A stretch of DNA of 42,236 bases from an uncultured Candidatus Poseidoniales archaeon (GCA_902625885.1 CACODE010000012.1:1-42236); one strand, 5' to 3'; positions 33,219 to 42,016 are shown, numbered from the stretch's first letter. The notes: generated by a model not told the origin, from the sequence alone. A program made the numbers and translations.

Positions 33219-33650
33219 TCATTCCTCAAGAACATCAAGAAGTTCGTAGCCTTCTTTCATCCACTTGTAACCCTTCACGGTCCAAGTGAGAAGCTGCTCA
33301 ACAGCGTCTTCTTTGAGGCCCAAGTGTTCAGAGATGTCCTCAAGCGCATCCCGCTCGTCTTCGTCAACCGTCCCGTCCGCTGCCGCCATCATCACGGCGT
33401 CTCGCAAAGAGAGCCGGCCTGCTTCGCCGGAGAGGTCTTCGAGGCACTCCTCAAGGCTTGGAGGGTTCTTTAGAGCGGCTCGTATTTGCTCGCGTTGTCC
33501 AGGTGAGAGCAAAGCCGTGCCCAACCGCTGCTCGAACATGGCCATTTCATCAACGGTCAACTCGTTGTCTATTCTCGCCATGAAGGCCAACAGTCGGGCG
33601 TAGGCAAACCGTTCTTCACGAGGGAGTTTGTGGACCGTATCGGGCAGCAT
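33219..33650 (-). CDS. TerB-like helical protein, copy 2
   Basis: The 143-residue protein aligns with its downstream neighbour along its whole length. Shared elements are MLPDTVHKLPREERFAYARLL, FMARIDNELTVDEMAMFEQRL, the loop VMMAAADGTVDEDERDAL, and the end WTVKGYKWMKEGYELL. It therefore belongs to the same TerB-like family and arose by duplication. The start at 33650 has GAGGAGCAGG before it, and a long upstream extension of the frame runs antisense through the glutaredoxin gene and is ignored. The two copies are about six bases apart and must be co-transcribed. The glutaredoxin gene is divergent. Confidence 0.75.
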   Translation of the reverse strand: MLPDTVHKLPREERFAYARLLAFMARIDNELTVDEMAMFEQRLGTALLSPGQREQIRAALKNPPSLEECLEDLSGEAGRLSLRDAVMMAAADGTVDEDERDALEDISEHLGLKEDAVEQLLTWTVKGYKWMKEGYELLDVLEE

Positions 33651-33743
33651 TACCTGCTCCTCGCCAGTTCTTCCCAATGAACCCAGCGGCTGAAATCCCG
33701 GGTAAACCCCAATCTTGAAACCCTCTCGGTTGGACGGGAAACC

Positions 33744-34073
33744 GTGGTTCAAGTTGAACAACCAAGCGTTGTGATTTGGACAGGGCGAGGTTGCGGTGCT
33801 TGCGTGCAAGCAAAAATGCTGCTTGATCGACATCGTGTGCAGTATCAAGAACGGCGTTTGAAGAGCGACGTCAAAACCCAACGCGCTTTTGCTCGAGCAA
33901 CAGGAGGCGCTCGTAGCGTGCCTCAAATCCTCATCGGCACCCATCTCGTTGGCGGATTTGACAACCTCAAGATCATCGAACGCTCGGGTGAACTTGAAGT
34001 GATGCTCGGAAGGAGAGAAGCCTCTTTGTCTTCAACGCCTTGGCAACGTCTCATACGCTTCTTTAGAAATTGA
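33744..34073 (+). CDS. Glutaredoxin-like thiol-disulfide oxidoreductase
   Basis: The 109-residue protein has the thioredoxin fold of glutaredoxins. VVIWTGRGCGACVQAKMLL carries the Cys17-Gly-Ala-Cys20 active site. RSVPQILIGTHLVGGFDNL holds the cis-Pro and glutathione-binding segment. The usual CPYC is GAC-type here. It should reduce disulfides or bind an iron-sulfur cluster; both are known for the family. The start is a GTG; the frame upstream is not supported. Its stop overlaps an ATG (TGATG) that opens the next frame, which hints at co-translation with the DUF2237 gene. Confidence 0.85.
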   Translation: MVQVEQPSVVIWTGRGCGACVQAKMLLDRHRVQYQERRLKSDVKTQRAFARATGGARSVPQILIGTHLVGGFDNLKIIERSGELEVMLGRREASLSSTPWQRLIRFFRN

Positions 34074-34120
34074 TGTTCAGGAGAACAAGCGTTGATAGGC
34101 GGCACGGTTCACCTTGGTGC

Positions 34121-34483
34121 ATGGACCCAAGCGTCAACGTTCTTGGCACGGCCTTGCAAACCTGTTCTGAGATGCCCCTCACGGGATGGTATCGCGACGG
34201 TTGCTGTAACACGGACGACAACGACCGTGGTTCGCACACCGTCTGTTGTGTGGTGACCGACGATTTTCTTCAATTCGCCCTGGACCAAGGTAACGACCTC
34301 ATAACGCCAGCGCCGCATTTCAATTTCCCGGGCTTGAAACCGGGCGACTCATGGTGCGTTTGCGCCCGGACGTGGTTGCAGGCCGTAAACGCCGGCATGG
34401 CGTGCCCCGTCGACATGGAAGCCACCCATCAGCGGGCGTTGGACATCATTCCTCTGGACGTTCTTGAGACCCACGCTCTGTAG
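34121..34483 (+). CDS. DUF2237-family protein
   Basis: The 120-residue protein matches DUF2237 almost end to end: NVLGTALQTCSEMPLTGWYR, DGCCNTDDNDRGSHTVCCVV, LDQGNDLITPAPHFNFPGLK and GDSWCVCARTWLQAV, with [15 protein letters not shown] at the end. The several conserved Cys could hold a metal or disulfide, and no activity is established. The ATG at 34121 gives the family's short N-terminus; an ATG at 34073 overlapping the glutaredoxin stop would add 16 residues. Its last 38 bases overlap the end of the GtrA gene on the opposite strand. Confidence 0.88.
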   Translation: MDPSVNVLGTALQTCSEMPLTGWYRDGCCNTDDNDRGSHTVCCVVTDDFLQFALDQGNDLITPAPHFNFPGLKPGDSWCVCARTWLQAVNAGMACPVDMEATHQRALDIIPLDVLETHAL

Positions 34484-34898
34484 ATGAGTATTGGAACACG
34501 AGAAACCGCATCAACATCCACACGACAACGCCCCATGCCACCAGGTTGACCAACCCCATGGCTCGGAGGTGTTGAGGAAAGGCCGTGTTGAACCACCCGA
34601 TGGTAATGCTCGAACCAAAGAGGCTCCCGAAGTACACCGGAACGGCCGTCGGCAGCGTCCAAGACACCGGTTTTCTGTCGTCAAAGGTGAACCACCGATG
34701 GACATAGTGGGCCAAAATTCCCGTCAGCCCCCAACAGAAACCCCAGAGCAGACGAACGTCTTCGTCGGGAAGGACGACCAGGAGTGTCGCCCAGAGAAAG
34801 AAAAACAGTGCGCTGTTGAAACAGCCAGCGATGCTGAATCGCACAATCGAACCCCTCGGAACCCGCTCGTCGAGCCATTGGGGTGTGTTAATCGTCAT
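34446..34898 (-). CDS. GtrA-family membrane protein
   Basis: The 150-residue protein has the GtrA opening ([19 protein letters not shown]) and four TM helices. [16 protein letters not shown] is the family's characteristic second region with conserved Asn/His/Arg character, and the last helix is [20 protein letters not shown]. GtrA proteins are thought to flip lipid-linked sugars across the membrane. The gene overlaps the preceding UDP-sugar dehydrogenase by 11 bases, so they are translationally coupled. The last 38 bases are antisense to the DUF2237 gene. Confidence 0.85.
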   Translation of the reverse strand: MTINTPQWLDERVPRGSIVRFSIAGCFNSALFFFLWATLLVVLPDEDVRLLWGFCWGLTGILAHYVHRWFTFDDRKPVSWTLPTAVPVYFGSLFGSSITIGWFNTAFPQHLRAMGLVNLVAWGVVVWMLMRFLVFQYSSTERGSQERPEE

Positions 34899-35712
34899 TC
34901 GTTACCACGTCACTGGGTTTACCAGTCAACATCTCCCGAAGGACGGCGTTGTCCGTTTGCAAGGCGTCCATGAGATCGTATTTTACGCCGAAGCTTTCCG
35001 CCAACACCCCAAGCGCCAAACTGTCCTTCGGGAGGCATTTTCCACCGAAACCTCGTTTTAACCCAAAGATCGGGTCGAGGTGTGACGGGCCAATGGGTTG
35101 GGCCTGCTCTGCGGTGATGATGTCGCGAATGGCGTACCAATCCTCGTCCATGGATTGACAAATGTCGTACATTTGGTTAGCAAAAATTACTTTCAGGGCA
35201 TAAAAGGTGTTTTTTGTGTACTTGACAAGCTCCGCCTGCGTCGGCGTGACTTGGAAAAGTTGTTCCCTTCGCAAAACCCCTGCCTCTTTGTGTTGTTCGA
35301 AGACCGTCTTGGCGACATCAGCATGGTGCGTGCCAACAACCAGTATGTCTTGATTTGCAAAATCTTCAAGTCGCTGACGCTCAACCAAAAATTCCGGTGA
35401 ATAGGCGATCTTTAGGTGGCTGTAGCGTTCATGGTATTGCTGGGTGGTGCCGGGCACCACGGTGCTTTTGATGACGGCCGTAAAACCGTCGGGGAGAGCG
35501 TCCAACACCTCCTCTACAATGCTCGTATCGCAGGCGCCTGTCTCCGGGTGCGGAGGGGTAGGGACGGCAATGTACGCCATGTCCACATGGTCGATGACAT
35601 CGTTCAGGTTGGTGCCTCTTGCTGGGTCGTGGACAAACAATTCGTGGGCGTGTTTGAAGCAATGCTCAATCGCACCGCCAACCATGCCGGCTCCAATGAT
35701 TCCAATTTTCAT
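34888..35712 (-). CDS. Short UDP-glucose/GDP-mannose dehydrogenase-family protein
   Basis: The 274-residue protein has the Rossmann NAD motif ([15 protein letters not shown]), [11 protein letters not shown] and [11 protein letters not shown]. It continues through the central domain ([20 protein letters not shown]) to the catalytic Cys in [14 protein letters not shown]. Full UDP-sugar dehydrogenases continue for another 130 or so residues with the UDP-binding domain. Here the protein ends soon after the Cys segment, and the next gene already starts. That is consistent with either a naturally short family member or loss of the third domain. The start at 35712 has GGAGGT five bases before the ATG. 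It lies between the nucleotidyltransferase and GtrA genes. Confidence 0.8.
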   Translation of the reverse strand: MKIGIIGAGMVGGAIEHCFKHAHELFVHDPARGTNLNDVIDHVDMAYIAVPTPPHPETGACDTSIVEEVLDALPDGFTAVIKSTVVPGTTQQYHERYSHLKIAYSPEFLVERQRLEDFANQDILVVGTHHADVAKTVFEQHKEAGVLRREQLFQVTPTQAELVKYTKNTFYALKVIFANQMYDICQSMDEDWYAIRDIITAEQAQPIGPSHLDPIFGLKRGFGGKCLPKDSLALGVLAESFGVKYDLMDALQTDNAVLREMLTGKPSDVVTNDD

Positions 35713-35726
35713 ACAATACCTCCGGT

Positions 35727-36473
35727 TTATCGGTGAGGGGCGGGATTGAGTTTGCCGTCCTTCGCCATGATGGAGGCGTGGAGCAACGAATCGGGGGTGC
35801 CACAATCCACCCACGTTTCTTCACCGACGGAAAGGACATCCGCCTGTCCTTCCCTTACGTACGCTCTCGTGATGTCCGAGATGGAAAAAGCGGCTTGGCG
35901 TTCCTGCGCTGCTGTGTCCAAACGGTTCCAGAACGTTTCATCAAACATGTATATGCCCCCTATAGCGAGGTTTGATGGTGGCTGTTCTGGCTTTTCCACG
36001 ATGTCACAAATGTCGCCATCGTCGTTGAACACAGCCACACCAAAGGCTTCCGGGTGGGGCTCTTCTCTGGCGATAAGAAGGCATCCGGGTGGCGTTTCAG
36101 CCGTTTCAAACTCGACCACCTGCTCACCGAATTCAAGCGTGGTAATGTTGTCTGAAAAATACACCATCAACCGGGCATCGATGTTGTATGGGCGGGCCAA
36201 ATTCAAAGCGTGCGCTACGCCCAACGGCTCCTCCTCAATGACGTAGTGAATCCTTTCTCCTGGCAGACCCTGCCCGACATGTTTGGCGATTTGGCCAATG
36301 AATTGGTTGGAGATGATGGTGATGTCCCTTATGCCCGCTCGGCGAATCGTGCCGAGGGCGTAATCGATGACGGGCCGGTTGAACAGCGGTAAGAGCGTCT
36401 TTTGGGTGTAGTGGGTGAACGGGTGAAGCCGAGAACCGTGACCTCCTGCGACGAGGATGGCCTTCACCTTCAT
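35727..36473 (-). CDS. RmlA-like sugar-1-phosphate nucleotidyltransferase
   Basis: The 248-residue protein opens [19 protein letters not shown], the G-G-x-G-x-R-L nucleotide loop, followed by [17 protein letters not shown]. It contains [11 protein letters not shown] (the metal-binding Asp), [18 protein letters not shown], and a late [14 protein letters not shown]. These match glucose-1-phosphate thymidylyltransferase-type enzymes; the true base and sugar are unknown. It opens a three-gene operon with the UDP-sugar dehydrogenase and GtrA, suggesting provision of an activated acidic sugar for cell-surface glycans. It lacks the longer C-terminal arm of tetrameric RmlA. Confidence 0.88.
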   Translation of the reverse strand: MKVKAILVAGGHGSRLHPFTHYTQKTLLPLFNRPVIDYALGTIRRAGIRDITIISNQFIGQIAKHVGQGLPGERIHYVIEEEPLGVAHALNLARPYNIDARLMVYFSDNITTLEFGEQVVEFETAETPPGCLLIAREEPHPEAFGVAVFNDDGDICDIVEKPEQPPSNLAIGGIYMFDETFWNRLDTAAQERQAAFSISDITRAYVREGQADVLSVGEETWVDCGTPDSLLHASIMAKDGKLNPAPHR

Positions 36474-36508
36474 GTGTTCAAGTGCACGAAGGCGGCTTTA
36501 GAAGATGC

Positions 36509-37225
36509 TTATTGAGAATCACCTTCGGTATGCGATTCCATTAACGCTTTCACCGCACCGTCCTTTGGATTCCGTTCAAACCAGCCTGTTGCGACGAGGT
36601 CGCCGAGCCGTTCAACACCTGCCTCAATCGCGTCCATGTCGTTGGCTTCAGCCACCTCCCACTGTCGCTGCGCTTCTTTTGTATAGTGTTGATTGGCTTC
36701 CTCGACCAGTTGCTCTGAGATGCGCAAATCGTCTTCAAGTCCTTCGTAATCTTGCTCATGAACCGCAGGATCAACGCGTGCGTTGTTGGTGTTGATTTGA
36801 GGCTCCTTTGCATCAAAAGCGGGCCCTTTTTCATCCGTGCCCCGTGTTCGGAGAAACGATTCGTTGGTCGCTTCTCTGGCCGCGGCTGTTGCTGCAAAAG
36901 CCCCGTGCAAAAAGTCAGCCTCTTTCTCATTGAGGTCCAAGCCGTGCAGCTCTTCCCATCCAAACTCCACGGTATCAAGCAAACGAGTCAACCGTTCCTG
37001 TAGCGAACGTTGGTGCCGTAAACTCGACCACAATATGGCAAGGGCCATGATGAAAGGAAAAGCGAGAAATCGGCCTATGTTGTACGGATCAACACCGTAC
37101 AGATATGCCGCAACGGCCACAATGTCGGCAAGAATCACCACAACCCAAGCAGCGATGACGAACCGGCGCTTCTTTTCCCGCTCATAACGGAAAAATTCCA
37201 CGACAAGGACGCTCGTGCTGTCCAT
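36509..37225 (-). CDS. Two-TM protein with long acidic soluble tail
   Basis: The 238-residue protein begins with a short charged N-terminus and two TM helices (RFVIAAWVVVILADIVAVAAYLY-like and FLAFPFIMALAILW). The remaining 165 residues are soluble, helical and rich in Glu, Asp and Ala, with no known motif. The ATG at 37225 is preferred because AGGTGG lies five bases before it; the GTG nine bases earlier falls inside that site. The stop of the upstream gene overlaps the leader, so the small membrane-protein genes here are tightly packed. No family is recognised. Confidence 0.68.
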   Translation of the reverse strand: MDSTSVLVVEFFRYEREKKRRFVIAAWVVVILADIVAVAAYLYGVDPYNIGRFLAFPFIMALAILWSSLRHQRSLQERLTRLLDTVEFGWEELHGLDLNEKEADFLHGAFAATAAAREATNESFLRTRGTDEKGPAFDAKEPQINTNNARVDPAVHEQDYEGLEDDLRISEQLVEEANQHYTKEAQRQWEVAEANDMDAIEAGVERLGDLVATGWFERNPKDGAVKALMESHTEGDSQ

Positions 37226-37234
37226 GCGAACCAC

Positions 37235-37546
37235 CTAACGCTCGGCAACGGTACGAATTTTTTCAAGGGTTTCATCGGTTATTTCCGTTTCAACGTCCCA
37301 GCCCATGTCTTTCAGTCCGTTCGCTACGCTCGCATCCAAGATCGTGTTCATCCGTTCAACAGCGTACTGGAGGAGCAATCCGCAGACCAAAACGGTTGCC
37401 AAGCCGAACTGCCATCTGGTGAGCGCTGCGACGGCAACGCCGATAATCGCAATACCGACCACGATGGGCACAAAACGCTGCTTGACTTTCGTTGACGATG
37501 CGTGAGCGTCAAGGATTCGTTGCGCCCCTTCTTTTTTGCTCGCCAT
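37235..37546 (-). CDS. Small two-TM protein
   Basis: The 103-residue protein has a basic helical N-terminus of 25 residues, then two TM helices (RFVPIVVGIAIIGVAVAAL and FGLATVLVCGLLLQYAV). A 40-residue acidic helical end follows. Its overall design, short basic head, two helices and an acidic tail, resembles the gene immediately downstream. No family is known to me. It is about 10 bases before the next start and 20 after the preceding stop. Confidence 0.62.
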   Translation of the reverse strand: MASKKEGAQRILDAHASSTKVKQRFVPIVVGIAIIGVAVAALTRWQFGLATVLVCGLLLQYAVERMNTILDASVANGLKDMGWDVETEITDETLEKIRTVAER

Positions 37547-37565
37547 ACCTTCTGCAGCGCATGTC

Positions 37566-38174
37566 TCAAGGTGAAGGTGCCGATTCGTTTGCTAACCATT
37601 CATACACTTCAGGAGACACACCCGCCAGACCCCGCTCTCCGCTCGTATGCTCTTGAACAAGGACGCTATCACTCAGCGTGAAATGACCGCGCGGTTGCGA
37701 GATAAGGTGTTGGAGAAGGTCGGCCATGGCCCTTTGCATGTTTGCCGTCTGTTCGACCTGCACGTTGAGTAACCGTTCCATGCTGTCAAACACGACATCG
37801 TTTCGTTCGTACCTCGCCTCCAGCGCTTTGGATGCAGCGGTCATCGCTTCCTCCTGCCGATTCAGCAATTCTCGCGCAGCCGGACTTCCAACAGCGTCTC
37901 GTCGCTGAAGTTCTTCGATCGCCGTGTTCAATTCAACGTGCCGTCTGGTCAGGGCGCGTTGAAGATTCTCAACTTGGGCGTTCGCTTCCTGCAACTGAAG
38001 AGCGAGGTGCTGACCGTTTCGCTGAACCCGTCTTAATTCGGTGCCGTGGTGGGTGGATTCGGACAAAAAAGCCACGACGATCGCCGTGGCCAACGCCATC
38101 TCCGGATGGACCAACATCGCCGTTGCGGCAAACCATGCGAGCGTTCCCCAGAAAACAGACCTTACAATTCCCAT
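37566..38174 (-). CDS. Membrane-anchored coiled-coil protein
   Basis: The 202-residue protein has a hydrophobic N-terminal region (VFWGTLAWFAATAMLV and MALATAIVVAFL) and then a long coiled coil. Heptads run through QLQEANAQVENLQRALTRRH and ARELLNRQEEAMTAASKALE-like stretches to about residue 150, and a short Ser/Glu-rich end follows. The layout suggests a membrane tether or scaffold. No family is recognised. It lies between the adjacent small membrane gene and the 216-residue gene, all on the minus strand. Confidence 0.65.
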   Translation of the reverse strand: MGIVRSVFWGTLAWFAATAMLVHPEMALATAIVVAFLSESTHHGTELRRVQRNGQHLALQLQEANAQVENLQRALTRRHVELNTAIEELQRRDAVGSPAARELLNRQEEAMTAASKALEARYERNDVVFDSMERLLNVQVEQTANMQRAMADLLQHLISQPRGHFTLSDSVLVQEHTSGERGLAGVSPEVYEWLANESAPSP

Positions 38175-38232
38175 GGTATTGATTTGAAAACCACGGCATA
38201 AAGCAGGTGGGCGGGATTGCCAAGGGTTCCCG

Positions 38233-38883
38233 TCAGGACGGCATCAAAATAAAGCAGTCATCGTCGACTTCCAAGACCAACCCGGTGGTGAGCAAATGGT
38301 CCAGCGCTTCATCGGTTTCAGCATCCTCGATGTTGCATGAGCGGGTGTGTTTGAAAATGGCCTCAACGGTGGCTACCGCACCGCCCTTAGCCAGTTCCAT
38401 TTCGATGCTCATGACGACGGATTGGCAAGCGATGGCCAAGAGCGGGTCGTCGGTGTTGACTTCCGGAATAAGGTCCAGAAAAATGTTTGATGGATGCTGC
38501 TGTTCGTCGCTGGAGGCATCGTTTGAAGTTGGTTCGTTGGCTCTTTCGCCTAAACCCCGAAGCGCATGAGGTTCGTTGAGGTCAAAACAATCGAACAGGT
38601 TTCTTTGATGCGGGTCGGGCGCTTGCATCTCCTTTGAATCGCTCGTTTCAAGACGTCGTCCAAGGTCTTCAAGCCGCTGAATACGCTGGTCCAGCGTAAT
38701 TTTCTCACGCACGAGGTCAACGGCCATCAAATCCATGGCCATGTTGGCCTGCTCAACCAACCAGTCGTGAAGATTCCAGTGAGGATGGACGCCCAGCATG
38801 GCGTCCGCGAGCTGTTGGACTTCTACCGGCATGTCGTCAATCTTGGCTCGACGTGCTTGCTCATTTTTGTGCTCGTCTGCCAT
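38233..38883 (-). CDS. Soluble acidic protein with possible winged-helix end, unknown function
   Basis: The 216-residue soluble protein has an N-terminal helical half (MADEHKNEQARRAKIDDMP, then VEQANMAMDLMAVDL). A polar linker rich in Ser, Asp and Gln runs over about residues 95-135. A C-terminal part (TVEAIFKHTRSC, then ETDEALDHLLTTGLVLEVDD) could form a small winged helix. There is no signal peptide or TM. No family is recognised. It is the first gene of the four-gene row, and the stretch 38884-39055 upstream is divergent spacer with no gene apart from a GC-rich GGCGCC palindrome. Confidence 0.62.
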   Translation of the reverse strand: MADEHKNEQARRAKIDDMPVEVQQLADAMLGVHPHWNLHDWLVEQANMAMDLMAVDLVREKITLDQRIQRLEDLGRRLETSDSKEMQAPDPHQRNLFDCFDLNEPHALRGLGERANEPTSNDASSDEQQHPSNIFLDLIPEVNTDDPLLAIACQSVVMSIEMELAKGGAVATVEAIFKHTRSCNIEDAETDEALDHLLTTGLVLEVDDDCFILMPS

Positions 38884-39055
38884 GCGCTTTCTTCTGTATT
38901 GACGGCCTATGAAACCTGCCCCAAGACTTGCTGGTTATGGGGCAAATAAAGCCAAAAAATGTGATTTCAGGTGCCAGCGGAGGCGCCGCCCCCTTCACCA
39001 ACCGCTTAGAACCGAGAGGGTTTCGTTCATGTAGAAGGTCTATGTGCGCCAAGGC

Positions 39056-40237
39056 ATGAGTGACCATCGCATCACGGTCTTGCCTGGCGACGGGACGGGA
39101 AGAGAAGTTGCCCTTGAAGCGCAGCGCATTCTTGATACCATACAAAATCACTCAAATCATGGCTTTGAGCAAACCGTCATTGATTGCGGCGGCGAACATT
39201 ACCTCGCGACCGGTGAAGAATGGGCGGAAGGTTCCTTTGAACTTTGCAAGAACGAAACCGACGCCATTTTCCTCGGTGCAATCGGCTACCCTGGTGCCCG
39301 TTTACCCAACGGCGACCTGGCTGGTGGCTCGGTCATTCTTGGCCTGAGAAGCGGTCTTGACCTCTTTGCCAATGTCCGGCCAATCAAGCTATACGATGGC
39401 GTGCCGCACAAAATCCACGGTGGCTTCCGACAAATATGGGAGCCCGGCATGGTGGACATGACCATTCTGCGAGAAAACACTGAGGGCCTTTACCACGCCC
39501 TTCTCCGACGCTCGGCCGACCGGGCTCAAGGGCGAGAGGAATACGAACCGGAGCCGATGACTTTCCCTGGCATTGAGGGCGAAGTGGCTTACGACCCACG
39601 CCCCATATCACGGCACGGTTCAGAGCGATTGATTCGCATGGGTTTTGAAATTGCACAGACGCGGAACGGTGCACCTTCCGATGGCGTTCGTCGCGTTTCC
39701 TGCATAGACAAATCAAACGTAACCCGAGGTTGCCAGTTGTTTCGAGCCACCTTTTCGGATATCGCTTCGCAATATCCCGATACCGAAGCCGATTACGGCT
39801 ACATTGACGCTTTCATGCAGTGGATCACGCGGTCCCCCGAGCATTACGACACGGTGGTTACTTCCAACATGTTTGGCGACATCTCCACCGACCTCGGCGC
39901 CGTCCTTCAAGGTGGAATGGGTATGGCGGCTTCGGGCAACATCGGTGATCAGCACGCTTTCTTTGAACCCGTACACGGCTCAGCGCCAAAACATGCAGGG
40001 CAAAACAAAGTCAACCCCATCGCCTCCATTAACTCCATTCAGATGATGATGGACTATCTTGGAAGAAAGAACAACGACGACGACTTGGTCGCTGTCGGCC
40101 GTTTGATTGACGAGAGCGTCGCCGATCACCTTCGTGAAGGCAAGCAGTTGACCTACGACATCGGCGGTACGGCCTCTTGTTCAGACGTCGGTATGAGCAT
40201 CGCCAACCGACTCGCAGACAAACTCAAGGAACGCTGA
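39056..40237 (+). CDS. Isocitrate/isopropylmalate dehydrogenase-family oxidoreductase
   Basis: The 393-residue protein has the full beta-decarboxylating dehydrogenase layout: ITVLPGDGTGREV, DAIFLGAIGYPG, NVRPIKLYDGVP, and the substrate loop ILRENTEGLYHALLRRS. SNMFGDISTDLGAVLQGGMG and FEPVHGSAPKHAGQ complete it. The RENTEGLY loop resembles isocitrate or tartrate types more than classic LeuB, so the substrate is left open. It oxidises and decarboxylates a 2-hydroxy acid using NAD(P). The ATG at 39056 gives the family start; a GTG four codons upstream is possible. The aconitase-like gene at 19555 is a plausible partner. The gene ends one base before the phosphopantoate ligase stop on the other strand. 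Confidence 0.86.
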   Translation: MSDHRITVLPGDGTGREVALEAQRILDTIQNHSNHGFEQTVIDCGGEHYLATGEEWAEGSFELCKNETDAIFLGAIGYPGARLPNGDLAGGSVILGLRSGLDLFANVRPIKLYDGVPHKIHGGFRQIWEPGMVDMTILRENTEGLYHALLRRSADRAQGREEYEPEPMTFPGIEGEVAYDPRPISRHGSERLIRMGFEIAQTRNGAPSDGVRRVSCIDKSNVTRGCQLFRATFSDIASQYPDTEADYGYIDAFMQWITRSPEHYDTVVTSNMFGDISTDLGAVLQGGMGMAASGNIGDQHAFFEPVHGSAPKHAGQNKVNPIASINSIQMMMDYLGRKNNDDDLVAVGRLIDESVADHLREGKQLTYDIGGTASCSDVGMSIANRLADKLKER

Positions 40238-40238
40238 C

Positions 40239-40991
40239 TCAACCCTCGGTGAAGTTGCCCATCATTGATGCAAGTGCTTGCGCTAAGATCTTGTCATGGT
40301 CGTAGGTTGGACTCGGCGCCAGCACACCCTCTTCCTCGGCGATGGCAATCATGTTTGTCAACACCCTTGACAGTTCATCCACCACGGTAATGGACGCTTT
40401 TTTGGATGACCTTGAAAGGGGGTTGAGGTCGATGACGATCACGGTCTTCCCCATCGCCACCAGAGCTTCGCACCTGTCGCCATCTTCGAGCGGCACGAGA
40501 ATAACATCGCAGTCCAGAATGCCGCGTTTTTCGCACGATGCTCGCGGGCCTTTCAGGCCTGGAATGCGGGCATCAGGGTGTTCGCCCAACACGGTAACAT
40601 CCAGCCCGAGAACACGCTTCCGTTCGTTGATGTGAGCAAGAATGGCTTCCATTCTTCGTTCGGTTCGATAGAAGATGTTCACCTCTATCGGGCACCGCAG
40701 GATTTCGGCCAGTTTGAGCATTTCATCGCACGCGAGAGCAGCCACGTTGCCGTTGATGCTGAGCAGCGGTTTCTTGCCGCGTTGCAGGCAAGCCAATGCC
40801 TGGCGCGTGGCCGCCATGGCGCTTGAGGTTGTACGTTCTCCCAGGAGGTAATCAAACGCCTCACCTCGACCGTGGGCGATCAGAGCGCTGTCGGCAAGCA
40901 TGCCCTTTTTTGCTGCGATTTCAAGACGATGCCTCATCAGCAAAGAAGCATAGCGTGGGTGGCTTGGGTCTGCCGCGATTTCGTCCACCAT
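40239..40991 (-). CDS. 4-phosphopantoate--beta-alanine ligase (archaeal phosphopantothenate synthetase)
   Basis: The 250-residue protein matches this archaeal CoA enzyme through its length. It has HPRYASLLMRHRLE, ALIAHGRGEAFDYLLGERTT, LLSINGNVAALAC, EVNIFYRTERRMEAIL and ILVPLEDGDRCEALVAMGK. IDLNPLSRSSKKASI and VVDELSRVLTNM follow. It joins phosphopantoate to beta-alanine in the archaeal CoA route, replacing bacterial PanC. Its ATG is preceded by GAGGCG, which overlaps the stop of nadC, so the two form a cofactor operon. The gene converges with the dehydrogenase at 40237. Confidence 0.94.
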   Translation of the reverse strand: MVDEIAADPSHPRYASLLMRHRLEIAAKKGMLADSALIAHGRGEAFDYLLGERTTSSAMAATRQALACLQRGKKPLLSINGNVAALACDEMLKLAEILRCPIEVNIFYRTERRMEAILAHINERKRVLGLDVTVLGEHPDARIPGLKGPRASCEKRGILDCDVILVPLEDGDRCEALVAMGKTVIVIDLNPLSRSSKKASITVVDELSRVLTNMIAIAEEEGVLAPSPTYDHDKILAQALASMMGNFTEG

Positions 40992-40997
40992 ATCGCC

Positions 40998-41996
40998 TCA
41001 CAGGCCTTTGACGAGCATGCTGACATCAAGAGGTGCGACGCCGCGATTGACCACGCTTGTTGAGACCACGTCAAGGCCGCATTCGTGCCACGATTTGAGG
41101 TCAGCGAAGACGATGTTTCCACTGGCCTCGAGGACGACATGCTCCCTTACACCCTGGGTTTCCATTTGCTCGCTGACGGTTTTGCACTGTTCTGGCGAAA
41201 AGTTGTCAAGCATGATGACCAAGCGGTCGAGATCTTCTGCATCACGGCGTTGAGACCAGACCATGGCGGCCATAAGGGCCTCCTTTTCGTTGCGAGTTTC
41301 AACCTCAAGAAACGCTCCACAGGTTTGCCCGTCAACCTCTTGCAAGTAGGTCGCCAACCGATCGGCATGCGTTTCCAAATGTTCGTGCATGGTGGCAAGG
41401 TCGTTTTCCTTGATCATGACCGCATCGGTTTTTGACAAGCGGTGGGTCAATCCACCGCCCATGTGAACGGCCCATTTGTCCAACAAGCCCCAAACCGTCT
41501 TGCGCGTGCAAGCGATTTGTTTGGGAGCGATGGCCGCCCATCGTTTTGCTTCCGTCGCTATGCCGGAGAGTTGACCGAGGGCGTTAAGCGCCACACGCTC
41601 AATCGTGAGCACATCGTCTCTGGAGCCTGAGAACACGGCGATTTCATCACCTTCTGAAACGCGCTTCCCATCGCCAGCGAACCACGAGACGCGGACCGAT
41701 GGCGCCCAAATTTGGAGCATGTAATCCACAACTGCGCAACCGACAACCACACCGTCTTGGCGGGCATACATCGTCGCTTCAATGGAGGGCCCGGCACCGC
41801 TCAACGGCATTTCGATGCCATCGTCTGCGACCATGGCGCCGACCCATCGGTCAATGCTCGCCATCAACTTCCTGCTTGGGCCGTCCTCCATCGTCCACAA
41901 TTCATGCCCCCGGTCATGGGGCAGGAGGTGTTTATCGGCCATGTTGGTTGGAGGGCCAATGACCACTTCAAAGCACCCCTCCAACGACCTTTTCAT
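40998..41996 (-). CDS. nadC: Nicotinate-nucleotide pyrophosphorylase (quinolinate phosphoribosyltransferase)
   Basis: The 332-residue protein has the QPRTase signatures: TIERVALNALGQLSGIAT, ACTRKTVWGLLDKWAVHMGG, HRLSKTDAVMIKENDL, and a late EASGNIVFADL with VSTSVVNRGVAPLDVSM. The enzyme makes nicotinate mononucleotide from quinolinate in NAD synthesis. The start at 41996 has AGAGGG five bases before the ATG. The ATG at 41942 would give a length closer to the usual 280-300 residues and is a fair alternative. It is followed closely by the phosphopantoate ligase and diverges from the FAD gene with only 20 bases between starts. Confidence 0.9.
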   Translation of the reverse strand: MKRSLEGCFEVVIGPPTNMADKHLLPHDRGHELWTMEDGPSRKLMASIDRWVGAMVADDGIEMPLSGAGPSIEATMYARQDGVVVGCAVVDYMLQIWAPSVRVSWFAGDGKRVSEGDEIAVFSGSRDDVLTIERVALNALGQLSGIATEAKRWAAIAPKQIACTRKTVWGLLDKWAVHMGGGLTHRLSKTDAVMIKENDLATMHEHLETHADRLATYLQEVDGQTCGAFLEVETRNEKEALMAAMVWSQRRDAEDLDRLVIMLDNFSPEQCKTVSEQMETQGVREHVVLEASGNIVFADLKSWHECGLDVVSTSVVNRGVAPLDVSMLVKGL

Positions 41997-42016
41997 GCAA
42001 ACCCTCTGCGGTAAAC

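Noticed and set aside
33651-33944. N-terminal extension of the second TerB-like protein
   Set aside because: It runs antisense through the glutaredoxin gene and has no family match, while a good ribosome-binding site supports the start at 33650.
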